NCBI GenBank assembly: GCA_026706225.1
Contig: JAPOZE010000622.1
Location: 1 to 7,300 of the forward strand
From: Acidobacteriota bacterium
GTDB lineage: Bacteria > Acidobacteriota > Terriglobia > Versatilivoradales > Versatilivoraceae
DNA length: 7,300 nucleotides
Reading direction: 5' to 3'
The translations under genes were made by a program, and so were the position numbers. Below the pieces are notes generated by a model. It made no database searches. It was not told the DNA's origin and saw only the letters and a list, made by a program, of their open reading frames with translations. This document shows, piece after piece, positions 1 to 6,993 of this stretch (the first letter of the stretch is position 1; every line of letters begins with the position of its first letter).

Positions 1-1
1 C

Positions 2-1657
2 ATTCAGCAGGCCCGGTCACTGCTTGACAAGGCGTTCGAAGCTCAGGCCCGGCTATCTCAATTCTCCCAGGACCAAGTCGATTCCGTGGTTCAAAAAATG
101 GCTGAGGCAGGATTGGGAGCTGCGGAGAGGCTTGCCCGGATGGCCGTGGAGGAAACCGGCTACGGCAATGTTGCCGACAAGATTCTCAAGAACAAGTTCG
201 GCGCCGAGTTCGTGCACGAGGCCATAAAGGACCTCAGGACGGTTGGCATCGTCAGGGAGGACAAGGAAAAAGGAATTCTCGAGATTGCCTCGCCGGTCGG
301 GGTCATTGCCGCCATAATTCCCTCCACCAACCCGACTTCCACCACCATAAACAAGGCCCTGATTGCGTTAAAGGGCCGTAACAGCATCGTTTTCAGCCCC
401 CCCCCCTCGGCTGCAGGCTGCATCCAGGAGGCCGGCAGAATCTTGTCAGAGGCCGCTACCGCAGCCGGTGCGCCTGAGGGTGCGATTGGGTGTCTGTCGC
501 AATCCACCATTGAAGGAACACGGGAGCTGATGAGCCATCGCAAGACCGCGTTAATCCTGGCGACGGGAGGACACGGGCTTGTCAAGGCCGCCTACAGCGT
601 GGGAAAGCCTGCCTTTGGGGTGGGTCCGGGCAACGTTCCCGCCTATGTCGAATCCTCGGCAGACATCGCGCAAGCCATTCAGGACATTTTCGCCGGCAAG
701 TGCTTTGACAACGGCACACTCTGTTCTTCAGAGCAGGCCATTGTCACCGATGCCGCCATAAAGGATCGGGTGATCGAAGAAATCAAACGCAACGGGGGTC
801 AATTCCTGAACCGACAGGAAATCGAGGCTCTGGGCCAAGTCGTCGTCACAGCCAGGAGAACGGTGAACCCCAAGATCGTGGGCAAGCCGGCAGCAACCAT
901 TGCCGCCCTGGCCGGGATCCGGATTCAGGAGGGAACCCGCGTCCTCGTAGCCCCACTCTCCGGCGTCGGTCGCGACTATCCCCTGTCCATGGAAAAGCTC
1001 TCTCCCATTCTGGCGTTTTACGTGGAAAAAGACTGGCAGGCGGCCTGCGATCGATGTATCGAGTTGATCAACTACGGAGGGTTGGGACACACCCTGGCGA
1101 TCCACTCCAAAAACGACGAAATAGTTCGGCAATTCGGTCTGCAGAAACCCGTCTTTCGAATCGTCGTCAATACCCAGGCGGCCCTGGGAGCCGTGGGCTA
1201 CACCACCCGGCTCTTTCCGAGCATGACACTGGGATGCGGAACCCTTGGCGGCAACATCACATCCGACAACATTTCCCCATTTCACCTGATCAACATCAAG
1301 CGGGTGGCCTACAGCCGCACTCAGGATCTCGGGGAGGGCTCATCCCAGGCCACCAGCGTTCCGCAACCACAGGTCAACCCCATCGATCGGGGAGAGGTCT
1401 CGGCCCTGGTGGATCGCCTGATGGCGGACCGCCGGCTCGAATTCCAGCGACCGCCCGAACCGGCGCCACCACCAGCCGAGCCGAAGCCCCCCGAGACGGC
1501 CCCGGATCCGCCGGAACCGGCCGGCTTCGTTTGTGAGGATGATATCCGGCAGGCAGTCAAGGAGGACCGCAAGATTCACGTCGACGGAAAGTCCATCATC
1601 ACTCCGGCCGCCCGCGATCTCGGGAACCAGAAAGACGTCCTGGTCTACCTTGCTTGA
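2..1657 (+). CDS. Acylating (CoA-dependent) aldehyde dehydrogenase, microcompartment type, 5' end cut off
   Basis: Oxidises an aldehyde to its acyl-CoA with NAD+ and CoA; the exact substrate cannot be read from sequence. The frame is open to the left edge, and the residues before the GTG at 86 still look like this family (an ARSLLDKAFEAQ helix, then QDQVDSVVQKMAEAG), so the true start lies outside the window. Counting from base 2, 551 residues are present. The catalytic cysteine is residue 241 in FDNGTLCSSEQ (codon 722-724), close to the FDNG-x-x-C-x-SEQ form of AdhE-type domains. Other family blocks are SPVGVIAAIIPSTNPTST, LILATGGHGLVKAAY, GVGPGNVPAYVE, GGLGHTLAIHS and LGCGTLGGNITSDNISPFHL. 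After the catalytic domain come a linker with 13 prolines in 24 residues (484-507) and a 44-residue tail (508-551) containing IITPAARDLG. The tail suggests a microcompartment cargo protein (inference). Residues 133-135 are PPP where relatives usually have PHP. Confidence 0.93.
   Translation: MQQARSLLDKAFEAQARLSQFSQDQVDSVVQKMAEAGLGAAERLARMAVEETGYGNVADKILKNKFGAEFVHEAIKDLRTVGIVREDKEKGILEIASPVGVIAAIIPSTNPTSTTINKALIALKGRNSIVFSPPPSAAGCIQEAGRILSEAATAAGAPEGAIGCLSQSTIEGTRELMSHRKTALILATGGHGLVKAAYSVGKPAFGVGPGNVPAYVESSADIAQAIQDIFAGKCFDNGTLCSSEQAIVTDAAIKDRVIEEIKRNGGQFLNRQEIEALGQVVVTARRTVNPKIVGKPAATIAALAGIRIQEGTRVLVAPLSGVGRDYPLSMEKLSPILAFYVEKDWQAACDRCIELINYGGLGHTLAIHSKNDEIVRQFGLQKPVFRIVVNTQAALGAVGYTTRLFPSMTLGCGTLGGNITSDNISPFHLINIKRVAYSRTQDLGEGSSQATSVPQPQVNPIDRGEVSALVDRLMADRRLEFQRPPEPAPPPAEPKPPETAPDPPEPAGFVCEDDIRQAVKEDRKIHVDGKSIITPAARDLGNQKDVLVYLA
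397..406 (+). repeat. Run of ten C bases inside the aldehyde dehydrogenase gene
   Basis: Ten consecutive C bases encode the end of a serine codon and three prolines (SPPPSAAG). The frame is open and matches the family on both sides, so the length shown keeps the gene intact. A change of one or two bases would break it. Confidence 0.9.
1451..1654 (+). other. Proline-rich linker plus C-terminal tail of the aldehyde dehydrogenase (possible encapsulation or docking segment)
   Basis: Bases 1451-1522 encode a Pro/Glu/Ala linker, and 1523-1654 encode a compact 44-residue tail. The tail starts with a charged, possibly amphipathic helix (CEDDIRQAVKEDRKI) and continues with HVDGKSIITPAARDLG. Plain acylating aldehyde dehydrogenases end soon after the ISPxxLINIKRVAY block, so this is an addition. 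Flexible linkers followed by short helical peptides are the known way in which microcompartment cargo is targeted to the shell. The TPAARDLG-like string reminds me of segments in other microcompartment-locus proteins, from memory only. Confidence 0.55.
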
Positions 1658-1661
1658 ACCA

Positions 1662-2732
1662 TCAGGCCTTCACCTTCAATCCCAGCAACCTGGCCAACCG
1701 GTAGAGCTTTGACTGCCGGATCGCCTCCAGCTTGGCGTCCATCTCCAGAGCCCACTGGGTGCGCTCCTCGAATTCGGACTGAAGTTTCACGATTGCCTGG
1801 TCTTTCCCTTCCAATTGTCGGGACAACTCCTCCGCCCATCGGCTGCGATCCTCAAATTCCGAACGCAGGCGCATCAGGGCCCGATCCCTCGACTTGACCT
1901 GCCGGTTCAACTGCTGCGCCCAGCCCGTCCGTTCCTCGTACTCTCCCTGAAGTCGGATCAAAGCGCGGTCGAGCTTGGAGACTTCATCTTCCAGCCGCTG
2001 AATATCCCGCTGCCGGTCTCGCAACAGGTTGCCGGTCCCCGGCAGCAGGCAGAAGTTTCCGGATGCGGGCTGATATTCCGGGCCATGGGTGCAAACGGCT
2101 ACGAAATAGTTGGAAGTCGTTTCCAGATCGCCGGCTTCCTCCTCGAGGCGGGTCCTTACCTCCTGGTAAAGGCTGGGGTTCCCGACTATCAGGCCTGCGG
2201 TGTGATTCTGAAAATAGATGTGCACGGAACTGAACACGGACGTCAGGAAGTCGAGGAACTCCTGGAAGTCGAACTCATGGGTGTGGAACGGATTGGCCTG
2301 GCTGCTCTCCTGGCTGTAGAAGATTCGATTCGGTGTGGAAATGACCGTGAATCCTTCCGGCTTGAGGACCCGGCTGACCTCGCGCAGATGGGCTTCCTGG
2401 GCCTGCAAATGCTCGATCAACTCAAAACTGACCACCACGTCCATACTGCCGCTGGCCAGCGGCAGTTCATGGCAGTCGCCGACCACCAGCTCGATATTCT
2501 CCCCGGCATACCGCTCACCGGCGTAGCGGACCGCTTCTTCCGCGACGTCCAGGGCAAGGACGGAACCCGCCTTCTCAGCCAGGACCTTCGAGCCATAGCC
2601 GACTCCTGAGCCGACGTCCAGGACCACCTTGTCCTCCACCAGGAGCTGAGCGAACCTGTAGCGGCAGAGATGCTCGTTCAGGAGGTCGTCATCGACGCTT
2701 CCGGGGATGATTCTCTCACCGGTAAATTCCAT
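1662..2732 (-). CDS. SAM-dependent methyltransferase (class I, type 11-like) with C-terminal coiled-coil repeats
   Basis: Predicted to move a methyl group from S-adenosylmethionine to a substrate, probably a sugar or glycan given its neighbours (inference). I start it at the ATG at 2732 (356 residues) because GGAG lies 5 nt upstream; the two in-frame GTG codons just before it sit on that ribosome site. The Rossmann methyltransferase domain covers about residues 1-220. It has motif I VLDVGSGVGYGS (D39), an acidic residue after strand 2 (D62, LALDVAEEA), VVGDCHELPL, VVVSFELIEHL, and RVLKPEGFTVISTPN, followed by NPFHTHEF as in glycan-associated methyltransferases. Residues 256-339 are three 28-residue repeats, each exactly four heptads, sharing a ...LxSEFEERTxWAxEL... 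pattern; they should form a coiled coil for oligomerisation or chain-length control. A basic, hydrophobic end (KLYRLARLLGLKVKA) could touch the membrane. It is the last gene of the leftward set, 53 bp after the membrane glycosyltransferase. Confidence 0.88.
   Translation of the reverse strand: MEFTGERIIPGSVDDDLLNEHLCRYRFAQLLVEDKVVLDVGSGVGYGSKVLAEKAGSVLALDVAEEAVRYAGERYAGENIELVVGDCHELPLASGSMDVVVSFELIEHLQAQEAHLREVSRVLKPEGFTVISTPNRIFYSQESSQANPFHTHEFDFQEFLDFLTSVFSSVHIYFQNHTAGLIVGNPSLYQEVRTRLEEEAGDLETTSNYFVAVCTHGPEYQPASGNFCLLPGTGNLLRDRQRDIQRLEDEVSKLDRALIRLQGEYEERTGWAQQLNRQVKSRDRALMRLRSEFEDRSRWAEELSRQLEGKDQAIVKLQSEFEERTQWALEMDAKLEAIRQSKLYRLARLLGLKVKA
1716..1967 (-). repeat. Three tandem 84-bp units encoding 28-residue coiled-coil repeats
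   Basis: Read on the minus strand, units lie at 1967-1884, 1883-1800 and 1799-1716. They begin RALIRLQGEYEERTGWA, RALMRLRSEFEDRSRWA and QAIVKLQSEFEERTQWA. Each is exactly 28 residues with no insertions, so hydrophobic positions stay in heptad register across the array. The protein copies are similar but not identical, and the DNA has diverged further, which points to an old duplication under selection. Confidence 0.85.
2445..2466. repeat. 22-bp perfect palindrome inside the methyltransferase gene
   Basis: Two 11-base arms, ACTGCCGCTGG and CCAGCGGCAGT, meet with no spacer, so the sequence equals its own reverse complement. It encodes the ELPLASGS part of the methyltransferase domain. It could be a protein-binding site or chance under coding constraint. 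Confidence 0.9.
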
Positions 2733-2737
2733 CACCA

Positions 2738-2741
2738 CTCC
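2738..2741 (-). promoter_or_regulatory. Ribosome binding site that decides the methyltransferase start
   Basis: GGAG on the minus strand is separated by 5 nt from the ATG at 2732. The upstream GTG codons at 2738 and 2735 overlap or lie too close to it to use it. This favours MEFTGERIIPG as the N-terminus. Confidence 0.6.
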
Positions 2742-2785
2742 AACAATGCCCTACAGCGTTGGAACCCACTTCATTTTCCTGAGGG

Positions 2786-5700
2786 TCACAACTCTTCAAT
2801 CCTGAGCCATTGAACGGCACTCCCCAGGTTTCTGTAATCCGGGGACACCCCCGCCAGGCTGGGATTCCAGACTGGACTCACCCGAAGGCGAATCGTCGGC
2901 GTTTTCCGGTCAAGGGCTCCGGGCGAAATGGGGAATGCATAGTTGCGGAACTGGTCCCCGACCCCGATCAGCTCCCGGGTGTCCAGTTTCACCTCATTGA
3001 CCCAAACCGTGAGAAATTGTCTGAATTCGGGATCCGGATTCGATTTGACGGTACGGATCACCAGCCGGTAGTTCCGACCGGGGTCCAGCGGAAACGGCCA
3101 GACCAGGCTGGGGGCAATTCCCGCCCAGGAATACCCGTCGGCTTCGGTTGGATAGAAACCCATCCGTTGTGTCCCATCGCACTCCGTGCCGAAATCCACC
3201 TGATAGGCACGGGTTCCTCCCATCGGCACCAGGGATTGAAGCTTGATGCAATCCAGCATAAACCCCAGGTCACGAGTATCCTCCCAACCCTGAAGGGCCG
3301 CTGGGTTGAATGAATGGGACTGAAATTCAACCCGGTTTCTCTCCCCTCGAGCCAACTGGGATCTTCTGATCGGGATTTTGTAGTCCTTGAATCTCGGAGA
3401 AAGATTCACCGCCCCCAGATCCTGGCCGTTCAACCGGACGCCTACCGGAGATTCGGTTGCAGGCCCCATATCCGGGCGAGCCAGTCGCGCGATCAGAACT
3501 GCCGGATAAGACCCATCGATTTCCGACAATTCCACCGACGCATCCCCCTGGCTCCACCGGTATGCATTCCCGCCCGCCCCGAATTCCGACTGGTGGAATC
3601 CTTCTGACGCATAGCCGAAATTGGAGTGCGCAATGAGAGCCTCGTAGTTCTTCGGCCCTGCCTGTGGACGGGGTTTGACCTCGTAGATCTGAAGGCTGTA
3701 CTGCACTTCCTGCATTCGCTGGGGCAGACGCTCAAAGGTCCGTTCAACCACGTCGCTGGCAAAATAGAACCGCTCTCTGGGCTCGAAGAAGTACTTGGAG
3801 CTGTCCAGGGATGTCCACTCCTCGGAGGAAATAATAAAGACTCGCCTCTTTTCGGCCAGAAATTCCCCGACCACCCGTTCAAACGAGTCAGGATCGGGCC
3901 TGGTGTGGGCAAGAGGAAACGCAGTCTGTCCGAACACGTTCCTCAGTGGTCCCAGAAAAAACTCCTGAGCGCGGCCGTGTTCGAACAGGATCACATCCGC
4001 TTCTCTGGTTCGGCTGGCCAAGGCTGCCATTTGCGACCATGATCCGCCCAGCTCTGCCTGGCGGAGAAAGGGCCAGGCCGCCACCGTCTGGGTGGCGGCC
4101 ATGACGGTCAAAACCCCCAGCCCGCAAGCCCGCAAGAGGAATCGACGGGAATCCGATCGCGCCCACAGCCTGGGGTGGACGGAACCCAATCGATACAAGC
4201 GCTGCATCGCCAGGCCTGCCAGGATGAGCATCGCCGGAATCGCGACCTCGGCGTAGCGCCGGATGACCCAGTAGTTGTCGGGAAAGGCGCGAGACTTGTA
4301 GCCGTAGAACAGCAGGAAAGCCGCCAGCAGGAGCAAGAGCGGCAAGGGACGAACCTGCTGTTTCAACACGACTTGCCGCAGTGCCAGGATAGCGCCGAGA
4401 AGGGCCAGACACAGGCCCAGGGGAGAGAGATACCATCCCAGCCGAACCAGGTTCAACTCGTCGTAGTAGGGCAGAAATCCCTGGTGAGGGGGCGCCAGAG
4501 GCAACAGGTCGGCGCCCGGGTCCATCATGGGGCGGAAAAAATATCCCCACGCGAAGGCAATGATCAACAAACCCGAGAGGCTCACAAAGACGATCCGGCG
4601 CCGGATGGCGGGACCTCCCCAAGAGGCGGGGGTGGGAAACCCTCTATCCTGCCAGGCTCTCATCCATGGCTTGGAAGACCACGCCGCGATGGTTGCCAGC
4701 AACGCAAGCGCCAGCAGCCAACGCCATTGGCGGTCAAGAAAGGAGAGCACACCCTGGTTGTGCAGAATGGACAGCACGTAGGGATAGGCAAACAGGGCGA
4801 TATGGGTCAGTGAATAGCCGACACCGACAGTCAAACCCGCCGCGACAGGGCGAACCGCCCATCCGGCCCTTCCGGCCAGCCCCGTTCGGGCCAGGATCAG
4901 GAACGCCGACACCGCCAGGATCGCCAGCACGGAGTCGATACGCACCATCAGGCTCAATCCGAACACCAATCCCGACAGGAAGCCCAGACCTCGTTGGCGA
5001 CGCGAAACGGCCAGGGTCAGCATCCAGACTCCGGCCAGCAGCAGGACCTGGGCCAGGGTCTCGCTGAAGGGACTTCGCACCAGCCAGATCTGGCCCAGGT
5101 TCAGGCAAAGCAGACCGGAGGCCACCAACCCGACCGTCCTGGAACGAAACACCTCAACGGCCAAGGCAACCACCAGCAAGAGACTCAGCAGGCCCAGCAG
5201 GACATTGAAACCGAACAGTCCGTCGAACCTCCAGATCTTGAATGCCAGGGACAGCCAGAGCGGAAACAGGTGCAGATACTGCGGCAACATTTCCCCGGTC
5301 TCCGCATCCAGCAGCGAAAATCCGGGCACGGCTTCCAGGTAAAGCGCATTTTCAAGCAGGACCGGCAGGAACAGTTTCTGCCGGTCCTCATCGAATTTCC
5401 GGAAGTCGGGATCGTTGAAGCGCAGGCTCTGCTCCTGGGCCAGGCGCACCGCAATGTTGGCATGCTCCCCGGGATCTCTCTGGCTGGCGACATACTCGGC
5501 GGTCCTTCCGAAGGTGAACACACCCAGCAGCAGGATGCCCGCCAGCCACAAGTCGCTCCACCCGGGTCGCAGCCGCCTCCAGGCCGGCAGGCGCCATTGC
5601 AGGGCCCTCGACTTCAAAAGCCAGGCCAGACAGACCAGGCTGTAGAGGGCCAACATCACAAATAGATAGCGGATGCGAGCCACACCCAGTTGAGCGCTCA

Positions 5701-5926
5701 GCATGAGGAAACAGGAGGTCACCATCAATCCGCAGACAGCGCTGAGCAAGGCCGGACCGATCAGGTTCGTGAACAGGTCGAGGCGGGCGCCGAAGGGTGC
5801 GCCCGACAAGACTGGTTCCTTGAGCCGCCCAACCGCGAGCCTGTAGGTCGACCAGCCGCTGACGCCGAACAGGCCGGCGAATTGAAGCAGAAGCCAGGTG
5901 TCTTTCCAAGCGGGAACAAAATCCAT
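2786..5926 (-). CDS. Polytopic GT-C-like glycosyltransferase with two C-terminal beta-rich modules
   Basis: A 1046-residue membrane protein, likely using a lipid-linked sugar donor and acting on the outer face of the cytoplasmic membrane. Residues 11-620 hold about 14-16 hydrophobic helices, for example 11-30, 56-80, 85-105, 124-140, 238-258, 314-340, 444-463, 497-518, 561-577 and 598-617. An acidic pair in an early loop (SQRDPGEHANIA, D151 and E154) sits where GT-C enzymes carry their catalytic acid, and RRYAEVAIPA (556-565) resembles the PMT/RgtA-like RRY block. Residues 620-760 form a soluble mixed alpha/beta region. Two related modules follow, about 768-897 and 909-1046, sharing an N-x-x-x-L strand, an F-K/R-D/N-Y turn, NPxLxG and a D/N-LG element. 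They look like beta-sandwich, perhaps carbohydrate-binding, domains. The ATG has AGGGA 4 nt upstream. It starts 37 bp after galE ends, so probably shares its transcript. Sugar and acceptor are unknown; a plain membrane protein with the same topology cannot be excluded. Confidence 0.78.
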   Translation of the reverse strand: MDFVPAWKDTWLLLQFAGLFGVSGWSTYRLAVGRLKEPVLSGAPFGARLDLFTNLIGPALLSAVCGLMVTSCFLMLSAQLGVARIRYLFVMLALYSLVCLAWLLKSRALQWRLPAWRRLRPGWSDLWLAGILLLGVFTFGRTAEYVASQRDPGEHANIAVRLAQEQSLRFNDPDFRKFDEDRQKLFLPVLLENALYLEAVPGFSLLDAETGEMLPQYLHLFPLWLSLAFKIWRFDGLFGFNVLLGLLSLLLVVALAVEVFRSRTVGLVASGLLCLNLGQIWLVRSPFSETLAQVLLLAGVWMLTLAVSRRQRGLGFLSGLVFGLSLMVRIDSVLAILAVSAFLILARTGLAGRAGWAVRPVAAGLTVGVGYSLTHIALFAYPYVLSILHNQGVLSFLDRQWRWLLALALLATIAAWSSKPWMRAWQDRGFPTPASWGGPAIRRRIVFVSLSGLLIIAFAWGYFFRPMMDPGADLLPLAPPHQGFLPYYDELNLVRLGWYLSPLGLCLALLGAILALRQVVLKQQVRPLPLLLLLAAFLLFYGYKSRAFPDNYWVIRRYAEVAIPAMLILAGLAMQRLYRLGSVHPRLWARSDSRRFLLRACGLGVLTVMAATQTVAAWPFLRQAELGGSWSQMAALASRTREADVILFEHGRAQEFFLGPLRNVFGQTAFPLAHTRPDPDSFERVVGEFLAEKRRVFIISSEEWTSLDSSKYFFEPRERFYFASDVVERTFERLPQRMQEVQYSLQIYEVKPRPQAGPKNYEALIAHSNFGYASEGFHQSEFGAGGNAYRWSQGDASVELSEIDGSYPAVLIARLARPDMGPATESPVGVRLNGQDLGAVNLSPRFKDYKIPIRRSQLARGERNRVEFQSHSFNPAALQGWEDTRDLGFMLDCIKLQSLVPMGGTRAYQVDFGTECDGTQRMGFYPTEADGYSWAGIAPSLVWPFPLDPGRNYRLVIRTVKSNPDPEFRQFLTVWVNEVKLDTRELIGVGDQFRNYAFPISPGALDRKTPTIRLRVSPVWNPSLAGVSPDYRNLGSAVQWLRIEEL
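2789..3625 (-). repeat. Tandem pair of related beta-rich modules in the GT-C-like protein
   Basis: Module A (3625-3236) and module B (3202-2789) align in order: NFGYASEGFHQSE...YRW with DFGTECDGTQRMGFYPTE...YSW; VGVRLNGQDLG with LTVWVNEVKLD; RFKDYKIPI with QFRNYAFPI; FNPAALQG with WNPSLAGV; RDLGFMLDCIKLQ with RNLGSAVQWLRIEEL. The conserved order of strands and turns supports an internal duplication with strong divergence. Confidence 0.7.
4077..4101 (-). repeat. Perfect 10-bp inverted repeat with 5-base loop inside the GT-C-like gene
   Basis: GGCCGCCACC and GGTGGCGGCC flank a 5-base loop. The repeat encodes the AATQTVAA region, the end of the last predicted membrane helix before the soluble part. 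No T-run follows on either strand, so it is not a standard terminator. Confidence 0.8.
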
Positions 5927-5963
5927 GAGGTCCCTGATACCCCTCTCGAGTGTCCGGAAGCGG

Positions 5964-6953
5964 TCAGTCGAATAGGGGTTTGCGGTGCCAGTTCAGCGCG
6001 GTCGCAATGATGTCGTCCAGGGTGGCGTATTGCGGGGTCCAGCCCAGAACCTTGAAGGCCCGGGAGACATCGGCCACCAGGGTCGAAGCGTCTCCGGTCC
6101 GCCGCGAGCCCTCTTTGACAGGGACCGGTCTGCCCGAAAGCCGTTCAACCGCCGCAACGATCTGCTTCACCGAGTGTCCCTGACCTGTCCCCAAATTCAG
6201 CGCCGCACTCCGGCCGCCTTCCGACAAATGGCGCAGGGCCAACACATGGGCCGCGGCCAGATCCGAAACGTGGACAAAGTCCCGAACCGCCGTACCGTCA
6301 GGCGTTTCGTAATCCGTCCCGAAAATCTCAAAATGGCTTCTTCCGCCAAGGGCCGATTCTATGGCCAGGGGAATCACGTGAGTTTCGGGTCGATGGCTTT
6401 CGCCGATCTCGCCTTCCGGGTCGGCCCCGGCGGCATTGAAGAACCTCAGGCAGACGTAGTTAATGCCGTAGGCCATGCTGAAATCCCGCAGCATGTGCTC
6501 CACCACCAACTTGCCTACCCCGTAGGGCGTGATCGGAACCTTGGCCTGAGTCTCCGGAATCGGAATCGTCCCGGGCACTCCATAGATGGCGCAACTGCTG
6601 GAAAAGACGATGGACCGTATCCCCTGATCCAGCATTCCCTTCAGCAGGTTCAGGCTTCCCACCAGGTTGTTGTGGTAGTAGCTGGCCGGATCCGTCACCG
6701 ACTCGCCGACGTCACACAGGTCCGCAAGATGCATGACCCCGCCGGTCCGATAGCGCTCGATCACTCCCTTCAATCGAGCCTCATCCGTCAGATCGACCCT
6801 TTCGAGCGGTCCCCACTTTACGGCCGATTCATGTCCACGGGAGAGACTGTCCACCGCTACCGGGCGGAAACCTTCGGCTGCCAGCGACTTGCAGACATGA
6901 CTGCCGACATAGCCGGCCCCACCCGTAACCAGGATGGTTCGTCCCAGGACCAC
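5964..6953 (-). CDS. galE: UDP-glucose 4-epimerase (GalE family)
   Basis: Interconverts UDP-glucose and UDP-galactose (or the N-acetyl forms) with bound NAD+ in the cytoplasm, feeding sugar nucleotides to glycan synthesis. It is an extended short-chain dehydrogenase: TGGAGYVGSH (glycines 11, 12, 14, 17) binds NAD, VGESVTDPASYYHNN and FSSSCAIYG are family blocks, and the catalytic triad is S120, Y144 and K148 (YGVGK). LRFFNAAGADPEGEIGE, VRDFVHVSDLAAAH and LNLGTGQGHSV follow. I start it at the GTG at 6953, giving 329 residues, the usual GalE length, with a purine-rich GGGAAGGGAA just upstream. A TTG at 7031 would add 26 residues of Gly/Arg-rich sequence with no ribosome site and would overlap a candidate promoter. 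It heads the leftward set and lies 37 bp before the membrane glycosyltransferase, pointing to a surface-glycan role more than to galactose breakdown. The substrate choice (Glc/Gal or GlcNAc/GalNAc) is not settled. Confidence 0.93.
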   Translation of the reverse strand: MVLGRTILVTGGAGYVGSHVCKSLAAEGFRPVAVDSLSRGHESAVKWGPLERVDLTDEARLKGVIERYRTGGVMHLADLCDVGESVTDPASYYHNNLVGSLNLLKGMLDQGIRSIVFSSSCAIYGVPGTIPIPETQAKVPITPYGVGKLVVEHMLRDFSMAYGINYVCLRFFNAAGADPEGEIGESHRPETHVIPLAIESALGGRSHFEIFGTDYETPDGTAVRDFVHVSDLAAAHVLALRHLSEGGRSAALNLGTGQGHSVKQIVAAVERLSGRPVPVKEGSRRTGDASTLVADVSRAFKVLGWTPQYATLDDIIATALNWHRKPLFD

Positions 6954-6955
6954 GC

Positions 6956-6965
6956 TTCCCTTCCC
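6956..6965 (-). promoter_or_regulatory. Ribosome binding region for galE
   Basis: GGGAAGGGAA on the minus strand ends 2 nt before the GTG at 6953, with its AAGGG core 4 nt away. It is the only clear ribosome site near a start codon that yields a normal-length GalE. Confidence 0.5.
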
Positions 6966-6993
6966 GCTCCGGTCGAATCGATGGCCGCGTCGC

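Noticed and set aside
86..88. GTG as the true start of the aldehyde dehydrogenase
   Set aside because: The 28 codons before it in frame encode the expected N-terminal helices of the family, so the gene starts further left.
24..227. Short plus-strand frame at the left edge
   Set aside because: It is out of frame with the dehydrogenase, whose frame is open to the window edge and matches the family there.
728..1285. Minus-strand open frame of 185 codons opposite the aldehyde dehydrogenase
   Set aside because: It is antisense to the conserved catalytic region and has no recognisable motif.
1682..1693. CCAG/CTGG hairpin near the convergent gene ends as a terminator
   Set aside because: The stem is 4 bp, there is no T-run, and it lies inside the methyltransferase coding region.
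1815..2609. Plus-strand open frame of 264 codons opposite the methyltransferase
   Set aside because: The minus-strand frame carries all methyltransferase motifs; the plus frame shows no family pattern.
2740..2762. CCAAC/GTTGG inverted repeat before the methyltransferase start
   Set aside because: The stem is only 5 bp with a 13-base loop, too weak to call a regulatory hairpin, although it touches the ribosome site.
4994..5665. Plus-strand glutamine-rich frame opposite the membrane protein
   Set aside because: The Gln richness is the antisense reading of CTG leucine codons in membrane helices.
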